From assembly GCA_017938285.1 (NCBI GenBank), contig JAGBBW010000084.1, positions 1 to 64,000 on the forward strand: DNA of 64,000 nucleotides. The letters run 5' to 3'. A program made the translations under genes and the position numbers. Shown here piece after piece: positions 1-8,120 of this stretch. The notes under the pieces were generated by a model. That model was not told the DNA's origin, searched no databases, and saw nothing but the letters and a program-made list of their open reading frames with translations. This stretch comes from Lachnospiraceae bacterium (GTDB lineage Bacteria > Bacillota > Clostridia > Lachnospirales > Lachnospiraceae). How positions within the stretch are numbered: position 1 is the first letter of the stretch; each line of letters starts with the position of its first letter.

Positions 1-181
1 AAGTGATTGCCACGCACCAGGAAATGTACGGCTATGTTCGCCAAAAACGTACAGTTGTGTCAGAGATGTCGGACATTTGGATATTTTTCTCTCCAAAAAC
101 TACTATCCACGATTGTGTAAAAGTTCCGTGTGAACAGTAACGATTCTCTTAGGTTTTTATCATAAAAAACCGTACAAATGT

Positions 182-210
182 TTGACATTTTCTTTTGCAA
201 ATGTTATAAT
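182..210 (+). promoter_or_regulatory. Sigma-A promoter of the methyltransferase operon with overlapping direct repeat
   Basis: TTGACA at 182-187 and TATAAT at 205-210 are separated by 17 bases, a near-perfect housekeeping promoter. The nonamer ATGTTATAA occurs at 201-209 and again at 212-220, so a direct repeat covers the -10 element and the start point. This is a plausible operator for the XRE protein encoded just downstream (inference). Bases 1-181 hold no gene I can support; a weak AT-rich hairpin sits at 152-171. Confidence 0.75.
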
Positions 211-254
211 AATGTTATAACTTTTTGATAAAATTTACAACAACGAGGTGCTCC

Positions 255-479
255 ATGAATTTTTCAGAAGCCGTAAAAACACTCCGACAGGACCATCTGC
301 TCAGCCAGGAAGCCTTTGCCAAGGAACTGGGCGTTTCCTTTGCCACCGTCAACCGCTGGGAAAACGGCAGGACACAGCCGACCTATAAGACCCTCCGCAG
401 AATTGACGAGTACTGCAGGCGGAACCACATCAATTTTAATGTGAACACCCTGACAGAAAGAGGTACTTTCCATGGCTAA
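255..479 (+). CDS. XRE-family HTH regulator (controller-like)
   Basis: A 74-residue protein that is almost entirely one Cro/C1-type helix-turn-helix (about residues 5-60), with the typical pattern LSQEAFAKELGVS followed by VNRWENGRTQPT. I start it at the ATG at 255 because GAGGTG lies just upstream; an earlier in-frame ATG at 225 would overlap the expected transcription start. Its stop overlaps the first methyltransferase by 8 bases, so the two are translationally coupled. Small XRE proteins in front of methyltransferases are often controller (C) proteins of restriction-modification systems. The direct repeat over its own promoter suggests autoregulation. Family call is firm; the controller role is inferred from position. 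Confidence 0.85.
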   Translation: MNFSEAVKTLRQDHLLSQEAFAKELGVSFATVNRWENGRTQPTYKTLRRIDEYCRRNHINFNVNTLTERGTFHG

Positions 480-1500
480 AACCACCAACATCAACAACAG
501 ACGTTATTTAGGAAATAAATACCGCCTGCTGCCTTTTATAAAAAATATCGTGGAACAGGAATGTGAAAATGTCCATACTGTAGTGGATATTTTTTCCGGC
601 ACTGGTGCCGTAGCCTCTGCCTTTCAGGACAGGCAACTGATTACAAACGATATCATGTACAGCAACTATATCTGCAATTATGCGTGGTTTTCCCCCGAAC
701 CTTATGATAAAAAAAAGCTGGAATCCATGATTGATACTTATAATTCCATGCAGATATCCGAAGAAAATTATATGACCCGGAATTTTGCCGATACCTATTT
801 CAGCCGGGAAGACTGTGCCCGCATCGGTTTTATCCGGGAAGATATTGAACAGAACCATACCCGTAAAAAAATCAATTTCCGGGAGCGGGCGCTGCTTATC
901 ACTTCCCTGCTCTATGCCATGGATAAAATTGCAAAAACCTGCGGTCATTACGATGCCTACCGCCAGGGAGTTACCTATGACCTGCATCTGCAGCTGCACC
1001 TGCCTCTGGCCTCCGAGACCAACCATGCCGGAAACCAGTGTTTTCACATGGATTCTAACGAACTGGCAAAAGAGATTACAGCCGATCTGGTATATATCGA
1101 CCCGCCTTATAATTCCCGCCAGTACTGCGATGCCTACCATCTTCTGGAAAATGTAGCCCGCTGGGAACAGCCGGAAGTATTCGGCGTAGCCAGAAAAATG
1201 GACCGGACCCATTTAAAAAGCAGATACTGTACAAAAGAGGCTTCTGCAGCCTTTGAAGATCTGATAAACAGCCTGCGCTGCAGATATATTTTACTTTCCT
1301 ATAACAATATGGCAACCAAAGGAAACGACCGTTCCAACGCCAAAATATCCGATGAAGACATCTTCCGCATTCTGAACAACAAAGGAGAAGTCAAGGTTTT
1401 TTCAGAAGATTATAAGGCGTTCAGCGCCGGAAAATCCGACATACCGGATAACCAGGAGCGGCTGTTTCTCTGTATTTGCGGCAACGAGGAGCAGCCATGA
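472..1500 (+). CDS. N6-adenine DNA methyltransferase, D12 class, FokI-methylase-like
   Basis: A 342-residue alpha-type adenine methyltransferase. It has the SAM-binding start motif RRYLGNKYRLL (about residues 10-20), motif I FSGTG (41-45) and the catalytic DPPY (210-213) followed by NSRQYCDAYHLLENV. That last pattern resembles the domains of type IIS methylases such as M.FokI. It overlaps the XRE gene by 8 bases and the next methylase by 4 bases, so the three form one operon. A pair of adenine methylases commonly serves an asymmetric recognition site, one enzyme per strand. No endonuclease is encoded beside it in this window. The specificity cannot be read from the sequence. Confidence 0.85.
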   Translation: MAKTTNINNRRYLGNKYRLLPFIKNIVEQECENVHTVVDIFSGTGAVASAFQDRQLITNDIMYSNYICNYAWFSPEPYDKKKLESMIDTYNSMQISEENYMTRNFADTYFSREDCARIGFIREDIEQNHTRKKINFRERALLITSLLYAMDKIAKTCGHYDAYRQGVTYDLHLQLHLPLASETNHAGNQCFHMDSNELAKEITADLVYIDPPYNSRQYCDAYHLLENVARWEQPEVFGVARKMDRTHLKSRYCTKEASAAFEDLINSLRCRYILLSYNNMATKGNDRSNAKISDEDIFRILNNKGEVKVFSEDYKAFSAGKSDIPDNQERLFLCICGNEEQP

Positions 1501-2408
1501 TACAGTCACCACTGAACTATACCGGAGGAAAATACCGGCTGCTTCCCCAGCTTCTTCCGCTGTTTCCAGAACAAATCAATACCTTTGTTGATTTATTCTG
1601 CGGGGGATGCAACGTTGGCATTAATGTAGACGCAGAGCATTATATCTACAACGACAGTTGTTCCCCTCTTGTCCGTTTATATCTGGTTATGCAGAAACTG
1701 GGAACGGAAAAATTTATTTCCCGGGTGGAAAAAATTATCCGGAAATACCACCTGTCCGATGTAAAGAAAAAAGGCTATAAATTCTACGGCTGCAACAGCA
1801 GGGACGGACTCAGTTCCTACAACCGCGGTCCCTACCTGGCACTGCGCAACGACATCAATGCTGCCACCGTCCACAATGAGGAGTATTATATCAGACTGTA
1901 TGTACTGATTGTTTATTCCTTTAACAACCAGATCCGTTTTAATAAAAACGGAGAGTTTAACCTGCCGCCGGGCAAACGGGACTTCAACCAGAAAATGCAG
2001 GACAAACTCCGGACTTTTCTGGATACCATACACCAGCAGCATGCCACATTTTCTTCCCATGATTTTCGTCAGATGGACCTTGATGGGCTGACACCGGATG
2101 ATTTCGTCTATGCTGATCCGCCTTATCTTATTACCTGTGCTTCCTATAACGAACAGGGCGGCTGGTCAGAACAGGATGAACGGGATTTATATGCCCTGCT
2201 GGACGAACTTTCCCGGCGGAATATCCGGTTTGCCTTATCCAATGTTCTGGAGTCCAAAGGCAGAAAAAATGAAATCCTTAAAGAATGGCTGGAAGCAAAT
2301 CCGGCATACCGTATGATAGAACTGGATTATACTTATAATAATGCCAGCTACCAGCGTCAGAACAAAGAATCAAAAACGAGGGAAATTCTCGTCATTAACT
2401 ATCCGTAA
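1497..2408 (+). CDS. N6-adenine DNA methyltransferase, Dam/DpnM-like
   Basis: A 303-residue methyltransferase starting at the ATG at 1497, inside a 4-base ATGA overlap with the preceding gene. Motif X-like PLNYTGGKYRLL is at residues 5-16, motif I VDLFCGG near 31-37, and catalytic DPPY at 207-210 (context FVYADPPYLIT). The order and spacing match Dam/DpnIIA-type alpha methylases, which often modify GATC-type sites. It is clearly related in architecture to its upstream neighbour but not a recent duplicate. It ends the operon; only a hairpin and then the convergent spmB follow, so no restriction enzyme is seen. Target site unknown. Confidence 0.85.
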   Translation: MIQSPLNYTGGKYRLLPQLLPLFPEQINTFVDLFCGGCNVGINVDAEHYIYNDSCSPLVRLYLVMQKLGTEKFISRVEKIIRKYHLSDVKKKGYKFYGCNSRDGLSSYNRGPYLALRNDINAATVHNEEYYIRLYVLIVYSFNNQIRFNKNGEFNLPPGKRDFNQKMQDKLRTFLDTIHQQHATFSSHDFRQMDLDGLTPDDFVYADPPYLITCASYNEQGGWSEQDERDLYALLDELSRRNIRFALSNVLESKGRKNEILKEWLEANPAYRMIELDYTYNNASYQRQNKESKTREILVINYP

Positions 2409-2441
2409 TAGCTGTCAGCCCATAGTTGTCTGGCAGCTATT
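2407..2441 (+). terminator. Stem-loop after the methyltransferase operon
   Basis: AATAGCTG (2407-2414) pairs with CAGCTATT (2434-2441), with a further CAG/CTG pairing inside. The stem overlaps the stop codon of the second methylase. There is no strong U-tract after it, so termination efficiency is uncertain. Confidence 0.4.
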
Positions 2442-2503
2442 ATGGTATAAAACGTAACTATTCAGTACCTTCATAGTTACATAAAAACACCTTTTCTCTG
2501 TTT

Positions 2504-3028
2504 TCATACAAACTGTGCCACCCACACACTTGCTATAATTCCAGCCAGTGTGGACAGCAGTCCTCCGGCCAGCGTCCATCTTGTCTTCTTCACTTTCGCC
2601 GCAATAAAATATACACTCATCGTATAAAAAACGGTTTCCGTACTGGAACACAGAATAGACACTGTCTTTCCAAGCAGCGAATCCGGTCCGTGGGTTTCAA
2701 AAATATCCAGAACCAGTCCGGTTGCGGCAGAGGAAGAAAATAGTTTAATCACGGACACCGGAATCAGCGCCGCATCGAAATGCAGCAGCTTTGCCACCGG
2801 TGCCAGGAACTCTGCTGCAATATCCAGTGCTCCGGAAGCCCGCAGAATCCCCACACTCATTAACAGACCAATCAGGGTAGGAAGAAGTTCCACTACGGTC
2901 TTCATGCCGTCCTTTGCCCCTTTTACAAATTCCTGGTACACATCCACTTTCTGAAGAAGTCCAAAACCTACAATGTAAAAAATCAGCAGAGGAATCATGT
3001 AATACGATAAATACACTAAAAATTCCAT
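2504..3028 (-). CDS. spmB: Spore maturation protein B
   Basis: A 174-residue polytopic membrane protein of the nucleoside-recognition/gate family, with hydrophobic segments at the N-terminus, near residues 50-70 and 85-110, and at the C-terminus. The conserved run KLFSSSAATGLVLDIF and the SSTETVFYTMSVYF helix fit SpmB. SpmA and SpmB are needed for spore core dehydration in Bacillus and Clostridium. The start at 3028 gives the usual family length, but it sits directly against the T-run of a terminator-like hairpin and has no good ribosome-binding site. An upstream in-frame ATG at 3085 has none either, so the start is uncertain. galE separates it from spmA, which is unusual. Confidence 0.85.
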   Translation of the reverse strand: MEFLVYLSYYMIPLLIFYIVGFGLLQKVDVYQEFVKGAKDGMKTVVELLPTLIGLLMSVGILRASGALDIAAEFLAPVAKLLHFDAALIPVSVIKLFSSSAATGLVLDIFETHGPDSLLGKTVSILCSSTETVFYTMSVYFIAAKVKKTRWTLAGGLLSTLAGIIASVWVAQFV

Positions 3029-3076
3029 AAAAAAACACCGCCACGCTGCAATTACTATATTGTATCGTGACGGTGT
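3029..3076 (-). terminator. Terminator-like hairpin between galE and spmB
   Basis: On the minus strand ACACCGTCACG pairs with CGTGGCGGTGT (plus-strand arms 3066-3076 and 3035-3045, one mismatch) and is followed by seven T residues at 3035-3029. It lies after the galE stop at 3107. The T-run directly abuts the apparent spmB ATG, so it may terminate galE transcripts or control spmB translation. Confidence 0.65.
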
Positions 3077-3106
3077 CCATTTCATGCTTAAATTTTGTAA
3101 CTGTTC

Positions 3107-4123
3107 TTATGCCTCATATCCATTTGGATTGCTGCTCTGCCATCTCCAGGTATCCTCGCACATCTCGTCCAGACCACGCTCTGCTGTCCATCCGAGTTCT
3201 TCCATTGCTTTTGCCGGGTCTGCATAACAGGTGGAGATATCGCCCGGACGACGTTCCCTGATAACGTAAGGAATTTCCTTGCCGCATGCCTTACCAAATG
3301 CCTTTACAATGTCCAGAACACTGTAACCGTTGCCAGTACCAAGGTTATAAATGGAAACGCCGCTCTTGTCCTCAATCTTCTTTAATGCCTTTACGTGGCC
3401 AACTGCGAGGTCAACTACATGGATGTAATCTCTCACGCCGGTACCATCCGGAGTATCGTAGTCATTACCAAATACATTCAGCTTCTCCAGCTTGCCAACC
3501 GCAACCTGGGAAATATAAGGCACCAGATTGTTCGGAATACCCTTCGGGTCTTCACCAATCTTACCACTCTTGTGGGCACCAATTGGATTGAAATAACGCA
3601 GCAGAACTACATTCCATTCCGGATCGGCTGTATGGAAGTCTGTTAAAATCTGCTCCAGCATACCCTTGGTACGTCCATAAGGGTTTGTAATGTCGCCCTT
3701 TGGACAGGCTTCCGTAATCGGAATAAATGCCGGACTGCCGTAAACCGTCGCAGAAGAACTGAAAATAATGTTCTTTACACCGTGATTTCTCATAACATCA
3801 CAGAGAATCAATGTACCTGTAATGTTATTATGGTAATATTCCAGAGGCTTTGCCACCGATTCACCAACCGCCTTTAATCCGGCGAAGTGAATTACGGCAT
3901 CCACACTCTCCCTGGAAAAAATATCTTCCATTGCTGCTCTATCCAAAAGGTCTGCCTGATAAAATACTACCGGCTTTCCTGTAATCTCCTGTACGCGCTC
4001 CAGGGACTTCTCACTGGAATTGCATAAATTGTCCACTACTACAACCTCATGTCCTGCATTTAACAGTTCCACACAGGTATGACTGCCAATATATCCCGCA
4101 CCACCGGTCACAAGTATTCTCAT
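3107..4123 (-). CDS. galE: UDP-glucose 4-epimerase
   Basis: A 338-residue SDR-family epimerase interconverting UDP-glucose and UDP-galactose (Leloir pathway, cytosolic). The N-terminal NAD-binding motif is [11 protein letters not shown]. The catalytic pair is Ser/Thr in FSSSATVYG and the YxxxK in [12 protein letters not shown]. The C-terminal substrate-binding half contains [14 protein letters not shown] and ends with [11 protein letters not shown], both typical of GalE. I choose the ATG at 4123 because GGAGG lies 8 bases upstream; an ATG four codons plus one earlier would swallow that site. It has its own promoter (4190-4218) and a terminator, so it behaves as an independent unit placed between spmA and spmB. 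Confidence 0.95.
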   Translation of the reverse strand: MRILVTGGAGYIGSHTCVELLNAGHEVVVVDNLCNSSEKSLERVQEITGKPVVFYQADLLDRAAMEDIFSRESVDAVIHFAGLKAVGESVAKPLEYYHNNITGTLILCDVMRNHGVKNIIFSSSATVYGSPAFIPITEACPKGDITNPYGRTKGMLEQILTDFHTADPEWNVVLLRYFNPIGAHKSGKIGEDPKGIPNNLVPYISQVAVGKLEKLNVFGNDYDTPDGTGVRDYIHVVDLAVGHVKALKKIEDKSGVSIYNLGTGNGYSVLDIVKAFGKACGKEIPYVIRERRPGDISTCYADPAKAMEELGWTAERGLDEMCEDTWRWQSSNPNGYEA

Positions 4124-4189
4124 AACAATGTCCTCCATTTTTCTTTTTTATAACTGCGGCATACTCTCACAGTTATCTTTTTCAATGAC

Positions 4190-4218
4190 ATTATAGCAGA
4201 CCTTCCCGTAAAATGCAA
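4190..4218 (-). promoter_or_regulatory. Sigma-A promoter of galE
   Basis: On the minus strand TTGCAT (plus 4213-4218) and TATAAT (plus 4190-4195) are 17 bases apart, about 67 bases upstream of the galE ATG. This gives galE a vegetative promoter separate from spmA. Confidence 0.75.
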
Positions 4219-4259
4219 TCTCTTTTTTATGATTTTTGTTTTATTCTGAGTTTTTTGTT

Positions 4260-4937
4260 TTAATTTTGTCCGGCACAAACGTTTTGTTCTGCTTTCCCTG
4301 TGGTTCTTTTCTCTGCCCGGACGGTTTCTTTTCCTGCCATTACTTTGCAGTATACGACTGCAACAACCGTACTGAACATGGTTGCGGCAATTACCGGTGC
4401 AACAATCGCCGCTGGTGACACACTGCCATACTGGCTCCGGTAGGCTATCATATTTATGGGAATCAACTGCAGGGAAGACATATTCATTACCAGTAGCGTA
4501 CACATTTCCCGGCTCGCCGTCCGTGGAATATGCTCTTCTCCTTTTCCATACCCTTCGATTCCCCGCGTTTCTTCCAGCACCGCCAGTTCTTCCATCGCTT
4601 TAATCCCTGCCGGAGTGGCAGCCCAGCCAAGCCCCAGCACATTGGCCACCATATTGGTTGCTATGTATTCCGCCGCCCTGGACCCCTTCGGCAGTGCCGG
4701 AAACAAAAAACGAATCACCGGGGACAATGCGGCAGACATTTTTTCCAGCAGTCCGCTGGCTTTTGCCACCTGCATAAGCCCCGTCCACATGGACAGAATC
4801 CCCATCATGGTAATACAAAGCGTCACTGCACTTCCGGCTGCTTCCAGCGCTCCATTACCCACCTGTTCCATCCGGCCGGTCAGAATCCCCACAATAACAC
4901 CAATTAAAATCATCAATGCCCAGATAGTATTCAGCAT
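4260..4937 (-). CDS. spmA: Spore maturation protein A
   Basis: A 225-residue membrane protein of the same gate family as SpmB. It begins with a hydrophobic helix (MLNTIWALMILIGVIVG), has a central conserved segment (NMVANVLGLGWAATPAGIKAM) typical of SpmA, and further membrane helices around residues 170-200. The last 25 residues are polar and family-variable. SpmA works with SpmB in spore core dehydration. A GGAG ribosome-binding site precedes the ATG at 4937. It is read towards galE and spmB; normally spmA and spmB are adjacent. Expression in the forespore is expected from the family, but I cannot assign a sporulation-sigma promoter with confidence. Confidence 0.9.
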   Translation of the reverse strand: MLNTIWALMILIGVIVGILTGRMEQVGNGALEAAGSAVTLCITMMGILSMWTGLMQVAKASGLLEKMSAALSPVIRFLFPALPKGSRAAEYIATNMVANVLGLGWAATPAGIKAMEELAVLEETRGIEGYGKGEEHIPRTASREMCTLLVMNMSSLQLIPINMIAYRSQYGSVSPAAIVAPVIAATMFSTVVAVVYCKVMAGKETVRAEKRTTGKAEQNVCAGQN

Positions 4938-5038
4938 TTTTCTGCTCCTGATTATGAATCATTTTATTATATTTCCATAATCTGAACGTGATTCCAAAAA
5001 ATTTATATAAATTTTGCAAAGTTTTGTCATTTTACCTC

Positions 5039-5067
5039 TTTACAAATTCTTCCTCTTTGTGTATAAT
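5039..5067 (+). promoter_or_regulatory. Sigma-A promoter of the AbrB-like gene
   Basis: TTTACA at 5039-5044 and TATAAT at 5062-5067 with a 17-base spacer, followed by the ribosome-binding site near 5109-5114. Confidence 0.8.
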
Positions 5068-5121
5068 AGACTCATATCTTGAACATCAAGAAAAAAATAA
5101 GACGAATAAGGAGAAGACACT

Positions 5122-5391
5122 ATGGGTCAGGTTATTAAGAACACTGGTATTGTTCGTCGCCTGGACGAGCTGGGCAGAATCACCCTGCCAATCGAATTAC
5201 GTAGAAATCTTGATATCGGCGAAAAGGATCCTGTGGAAATTTATGTTTCCGAAGATATGATTATCTTAAAGAAATTTGCTCCGGTTGATACCTTCACCGG
5301 CACTTCCGAGGATCTGGTTGAATTCCACGGCAAGATGGTATCCAGAGATTCCATCAAAGAGCTTGCAAAGATTGCAGGTATTATCGAATAG
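5122..5391 (+). CDS. AbrB/SpoVT-family transition-state regulator
   Basis: An 89-residue protein with the swapped-hairpin AbrB DNA-binding domain at the N-terminus (KNTGIVRRLDELGRITLPIE, then LRRNLDIGEKDPVEIYV), the classic AbrB/Abh signature. The C-terminal 35 residues match the length of the AbrB multimerisation region. In Bacillus, AbrB represses post-exponential genes and is itself encoded divergently from the yabB/yabC (rsmI) operon. Here the gene faces rsmI with a shared terminator between them, so the local synteny is conserved. A second in-frame ATG at 4988 upstream is not credible. GGAGA precedes the chosen ATG. Whether it is functionally AbrB or a SpoVT-like paralogue is not decided by sequence alone. 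Confidence 0.9.
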   Translation: MGQVIKNTGIVRRLDELGRITLPIELRRNLDIGEKDPVEIYVSEDMIILKKFAPVDTFTGTSEDLVEFHGKMVSRDSIKELAKIAGIIE

Positions 5392-5411
5392 TACATAGTA
5401 CTTGGTTTAAT

Positions 5412-5439
5412 ACAAGCCCGGACGGTTGTCCGGGCTTGT
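5412..5439 (+). terminator. Terminator between abrB-like gene and rsmI
   Basis: A perfect 12-bp stem (5412-5423 with 5428-5439, arm ACAAGCCCGGAC) and a GGTT tetraloop. T residues follow on the plus strand. It could act for both convergent transcripts. Confidence 0.85.
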
Positions 5440-5452
5440 TTACGTTTCCCTT

Positions 5453-6292
5453 TTACTGCAGCAGTGCCTGATATACATCCCGCTTTGATATACCACGGTC
5501 GCCCGCCACTGCCTTCATTGCTTCCTTTTTTTCCATCCCCTGGGACAGATAGTACTCCACATGCTCCCCTATGGACATCTCCTGCCACTTTTCCCGGGCT
5601 TCCTGCTCAAACTCTGCAAAATCCCTGCCATGAAGCACGAGCACACATTCCCCCCTTGGTTCCTCTGCCTCAAAATGGGCAATCACCTCAGAAATCATTC
5701 CGGACACCGTTGTCTCATGCTTTTTCGTAAGCTCCCTGCACACCGTCATCTGACGGTCTCCCAGCGTCTCCAGCAGAAGTGCCAGCGTCTTTTTCAGGCG
5801 ATGGGGTGCCTCATAAAGAATTATGGTTCTTGTTTCCTCCGTCAGATCCTTTAATACCTGACGGCATTCCTTTTTGTCTGACGGCAGAAATGCCTCAAAG
5901 GCAAACCGTCTGGTCGGCAGTCCGGAAATCGTCAGTGCCGTCACACAGGCACACGCACCGGGCAGAGAAGTCACCGTTATTCCGGCTTCTCTCGCCATAC
6001 GGACCAGTTCTTCCCCCGGATCAGAAATCCCGGGAGTTCCGGCATCCGTAATCAGGGCGATATTGGTACCGTTCCGCAGCTGCTGTACCAGTTCCCGCCC
6101 CTTTTCTATTTTGTTGTACTCATGATAACTTGTCATCGGAGTCTTAATCTCAAAATGATTCAGCAGCTTGATACTGTTTCTCGTATCCTCTGCTGCAATG
6201 ACATCCACCTCTTTTAAAGTCCGCAGCACGCGGAAGGTGATATCCTCCAGATTCCCAATGGGAGTTGCACATAAATATAAGGTTCCAGCCAT
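5453..6292 (-). CDS. rsmI: 16S rRNA (cytidine1402-2'-O)-methyltransferase
   Basis: A 279-residue tetrapyrrole-methylase-fold enzyme that ribose-methylates C1402 in the 16S rRNA decoding centre. Diagnostic motifs are the N-terminal LYLCATPIGNLEDITFR, the AEDTRNS block, the glycine-rich ALITDAGTPGISDPG and SLPGACACVTAL. The first in-frame ATG (6361) adds 23 unrelated residues; the ATG at 6292 gives the family N-terminus and is preceded by AAAGGAAAGG. It is the last gene of the gmk-like/yaaR/holB/ricT/yabB/rsmI operon and matches yabC of Bacillus subtilis. Confidence 0.95.
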   Translation of the reverse strand: MAGTLYLCATPIGNLEDITFRVLRTLKEVDVIAAEDTRNSIKLLNHFEIKTPMTSYHEYNKIEKGRELVQQLRNGTNIALITDAGTPGISDPGEELVRMAREAGITVTSLPGACACVTALTISGLPTRRFAFEAFLPSDKKECRQVLKDLTEETRTIILYEAPHRLKKTLALLLETLGDRQMTVCRELTKKHETTVSGMISEVIAHFEAEEPRGECVLVLHGRDFAEFEQEAREKWQEMSIGEHVEYYLSQGMEKKEAMKAVAGDRGISKRDVYQALLQ

Positions 6293-6382
6293 AACATATT
6301 CTGCCTTTCCTTTGTTATCCTGTCCTGACTTTGTTACTATCCGGTGTACTCCGGAAAACACGCATTAATGTTCAAACACGCT

Positions 6383-7171
6383 CTAATACCCATACACATC
6401 ATAAATTTCCTGTGTGTACACACCCGGTTCTTTGTATACCACCAGCGGTGGTGCAATTTTTATCATGGACTTCCCGCCCTTTAAGCACTCTAACAGCACC
6501 ATGTTCGGTTCCTTGTCCGCATAGGGATGTACCAGTCTCATACCTTTCGGCTCCAGTTTATACTTTTGCAGCACCGCAAAAATTTCTGCCAGCCGGAACG
6601 GACGGTGCACCATATAAAAGCGGCCGTTTGGCTTCAATACAGCCGCCGCCTCCCTCACCACATCCTCCAGGGAACACAGCACCTCATGTCTTGCAATAGC
6701 TTTCGGCAGATCCGGATTTTTCAGCCCATGCTGATCATTCATATAAGGCGGATTGGAGGTTACCACGTCAAATACTGCCCGTCCAAACAAACCGGACGCT
6801 TCCTTGATATCTCCGGTCACTACTTCTATTCTCTCCTGCAGACCATTGAGTGCCACACTCCGCCTCGCCATGTCCGCACTTTCTTCCTGGATTTCCAGTG
6901 CAGTCAAATGCCCTGCCTCTGTCTTTGCCGACAAAAGAATCGGAATAATGCCCGTACCAGTGCCAAGATCCAGCACCCGTTCCCCCGGCTTCACCTTTGC
7001 GAAACCGGACAACAGTACAGCATCCATACCAAAGCAGAACTTTTCTTCATTCTGGATAATTTTCAGGTGATTGCGCTGCAGATCATCCAGCCGTTCCCCC
7101 TCATAAAGCGGCACCTCCCGGTAACCATCCGGTACGGCCTCCTGTATTCTGTTTCCTTCTTTCTCCTGCAT
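6383..7171 (-). CDS. tRNA1(Val) adenine(37)-N6 methyltransferase-like protein (YabB/TrmN6 family)
   Basis: A 262-residue Rossmann-fold SAM methyltransferase. Motif I is VLDLGTGTGIIPILL and the N6-adenine catalytic motif is SNPPY (about residue 140), as in TrmN6/YabB proteins. The order between ricT and rsmI is the same as for yabB in Bacillus, although no yabA gene is present here. The C-terminus (KPNGRFYMVHRPFRLAEI and EPNMVLLECLKGGK) fits the family. The ribosome-binding site AAGGGGTG lies just before the ATG. The reaction is inferred from the family and not from residues specific to substrate choice. Confidence 0.85.
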   Translation of the reverse strand: MQEKEGNRIQEAVPDGYREVPLYEGERLDDLQRNHLKIIQNEEKFCFGMDAVLLSGFAKVKPGERVLDLGTGTGIIPILLSAKTEAGHLTALEIQEESADMARRSVALNGLQERIEVVTGDIKEASGLFGRAVFDVVTSNPPYMNDQHGLKNPDLPKAIARHEVLCSLEDVVREAAAVLKPNGRFYMVHRPFRLAEIFAVLQKYKLEPKGMRLVHPYADKEPNMVLLECLKGGKSMIKIAPPLVVYKEPGVYTQEIYDVYGY

Positions 7172-7208
7172 AGCACCCCTTACTTTCTATCGTATGACCT
7201 CTGTAATT

Positions 7209-8120
7209 TTACGCATTTTCCAGATTGGATCTGCTTTCCCGCTTCTCTAACATCTCCAGTGCCTTCAGTTCCGCATCATCCGTCGTCGCACGTTCTTTTC
7301 TGCGGCGTGGCTTGAAGGAAAGCTCTGAAGTATGGTATTCCTTCACTTCTTTTTCGTCATTTTCTTTGGTAATGACTACCTTGACCAGCAGCTTTAACAC
7401 GCTGACGCTCTGAACTTCTCCCTTAAAGCCGTCCTTTGTTGTCACATAATCCCCTACATTTGGCAGCTTGCTGTTCAGTTCCTCATACGCCTCTTCCTCG
7501 TTCTTTAAGCAGCACATCAATCGTCCGCACACACCGGAAATTTTGGACGGATTTAACGACAGATTCTGCTCCTTCGCCATCTTAATCGAAACCGGAACAA
7601 AGTCTGTCAGGTACGAGTGGCAGCATAATGCCCTGCCACATACACCCACACCGCCAAGAATCTTCGTTTCATCCCGGACACCAATCTGGCGCAGTTCAAT
7701 ACGTGTCTTAAATACCGAAGCCAGGTCCTTTACCAGCTCACGGAAGTCAATACGTCCGTCCGCTGTAAAGTAAAACAGCACCTTATTGTTATCAAAGGTA
7801 TACTCACAGTCAATAAGCTTCATTTCCAGCTCATGCTTCTTAATCTTTTCCAGACAAATTTTAAAGGCTTCCTTTTCTTTCTCCTTATTCTTCCGTTCAA
7901 TCTCATCATCCTCCGGACTGGCAGGACGAATCACCGGCTTCAGCGGCTGGATTACCTTATCATCCTCTACTTCCTTTGGTGCAAGCACAACAAAACCATA
8001 TTCCACGCCTCTGGCCGTCTCTACAATTACATTGCTTCCCTGCCGGATATCAAAATCCAGGGGATCAAAATAATATACTTTTCCCGCTTTCCGAAAGCGG
8101 ACACCTATTACCTTAACCAT
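7209..8120 (-). CDS. ricT: PSP1-domain protein RicT (YaaT)
   Basis: A 303-residue PSP1-domain protein. The conserved cysteine-rich block GGVGVCGRALCCHSYLTDF and SGVCGRLMCCLKNEEEAY identify RicT/YaaT, part of the iron-sulfur-containing RicTAF complex that affects sporulation, competence and mRNA maturation through RNase Y in Bacillus. The N-terminus VIGVRFRKAGKVYYF is typical. The C-terminal third is charged. It overlaps the holB stop by 13 bases; AGAGGAGG is the ribosome-binding site. RicA and RicF are not encoded nearby. Confidence 0.92.
   Translation of the reverse strand: MVKVIGVRFRKAGKVYYFDPLDFDIRQGSNVIVETARGVEYGFVVLAPKEVEDDKVIQPLKPVIRPASPEDDEIERKNKEKEKEAFKICLEKIKKHELEMKLIDCEYTFDNNKVLFYFTADGRIDFRELVKDLASVFKTRIELRQIGVRDETKILGGVGVCGRALCCHSYLTDFVPVSIKMAKEQNLSLNPSKISGVCGRLMCCLKNEEEAYEELNSKLPNVGDYVTTKDGFKGEVQSVSVLKLLVKVVITKENDEKEVKEYHTSELSFKPRRRKERATTDDAELKALEMLEKRESRSNLENA

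Noticed and set aside
508..1212. 234-residue minus-strand ORF opposite the first methyltransferase
   Set aside because: The plus-strand frame has all methyltransferase motifs; this is its antisense reading.
4456..4980. 174-residue plus-strand ORF opposite spmA
   Set aside because: Shadow of spmA; no ribosome-binding site or known family, and spmA is clearly real.
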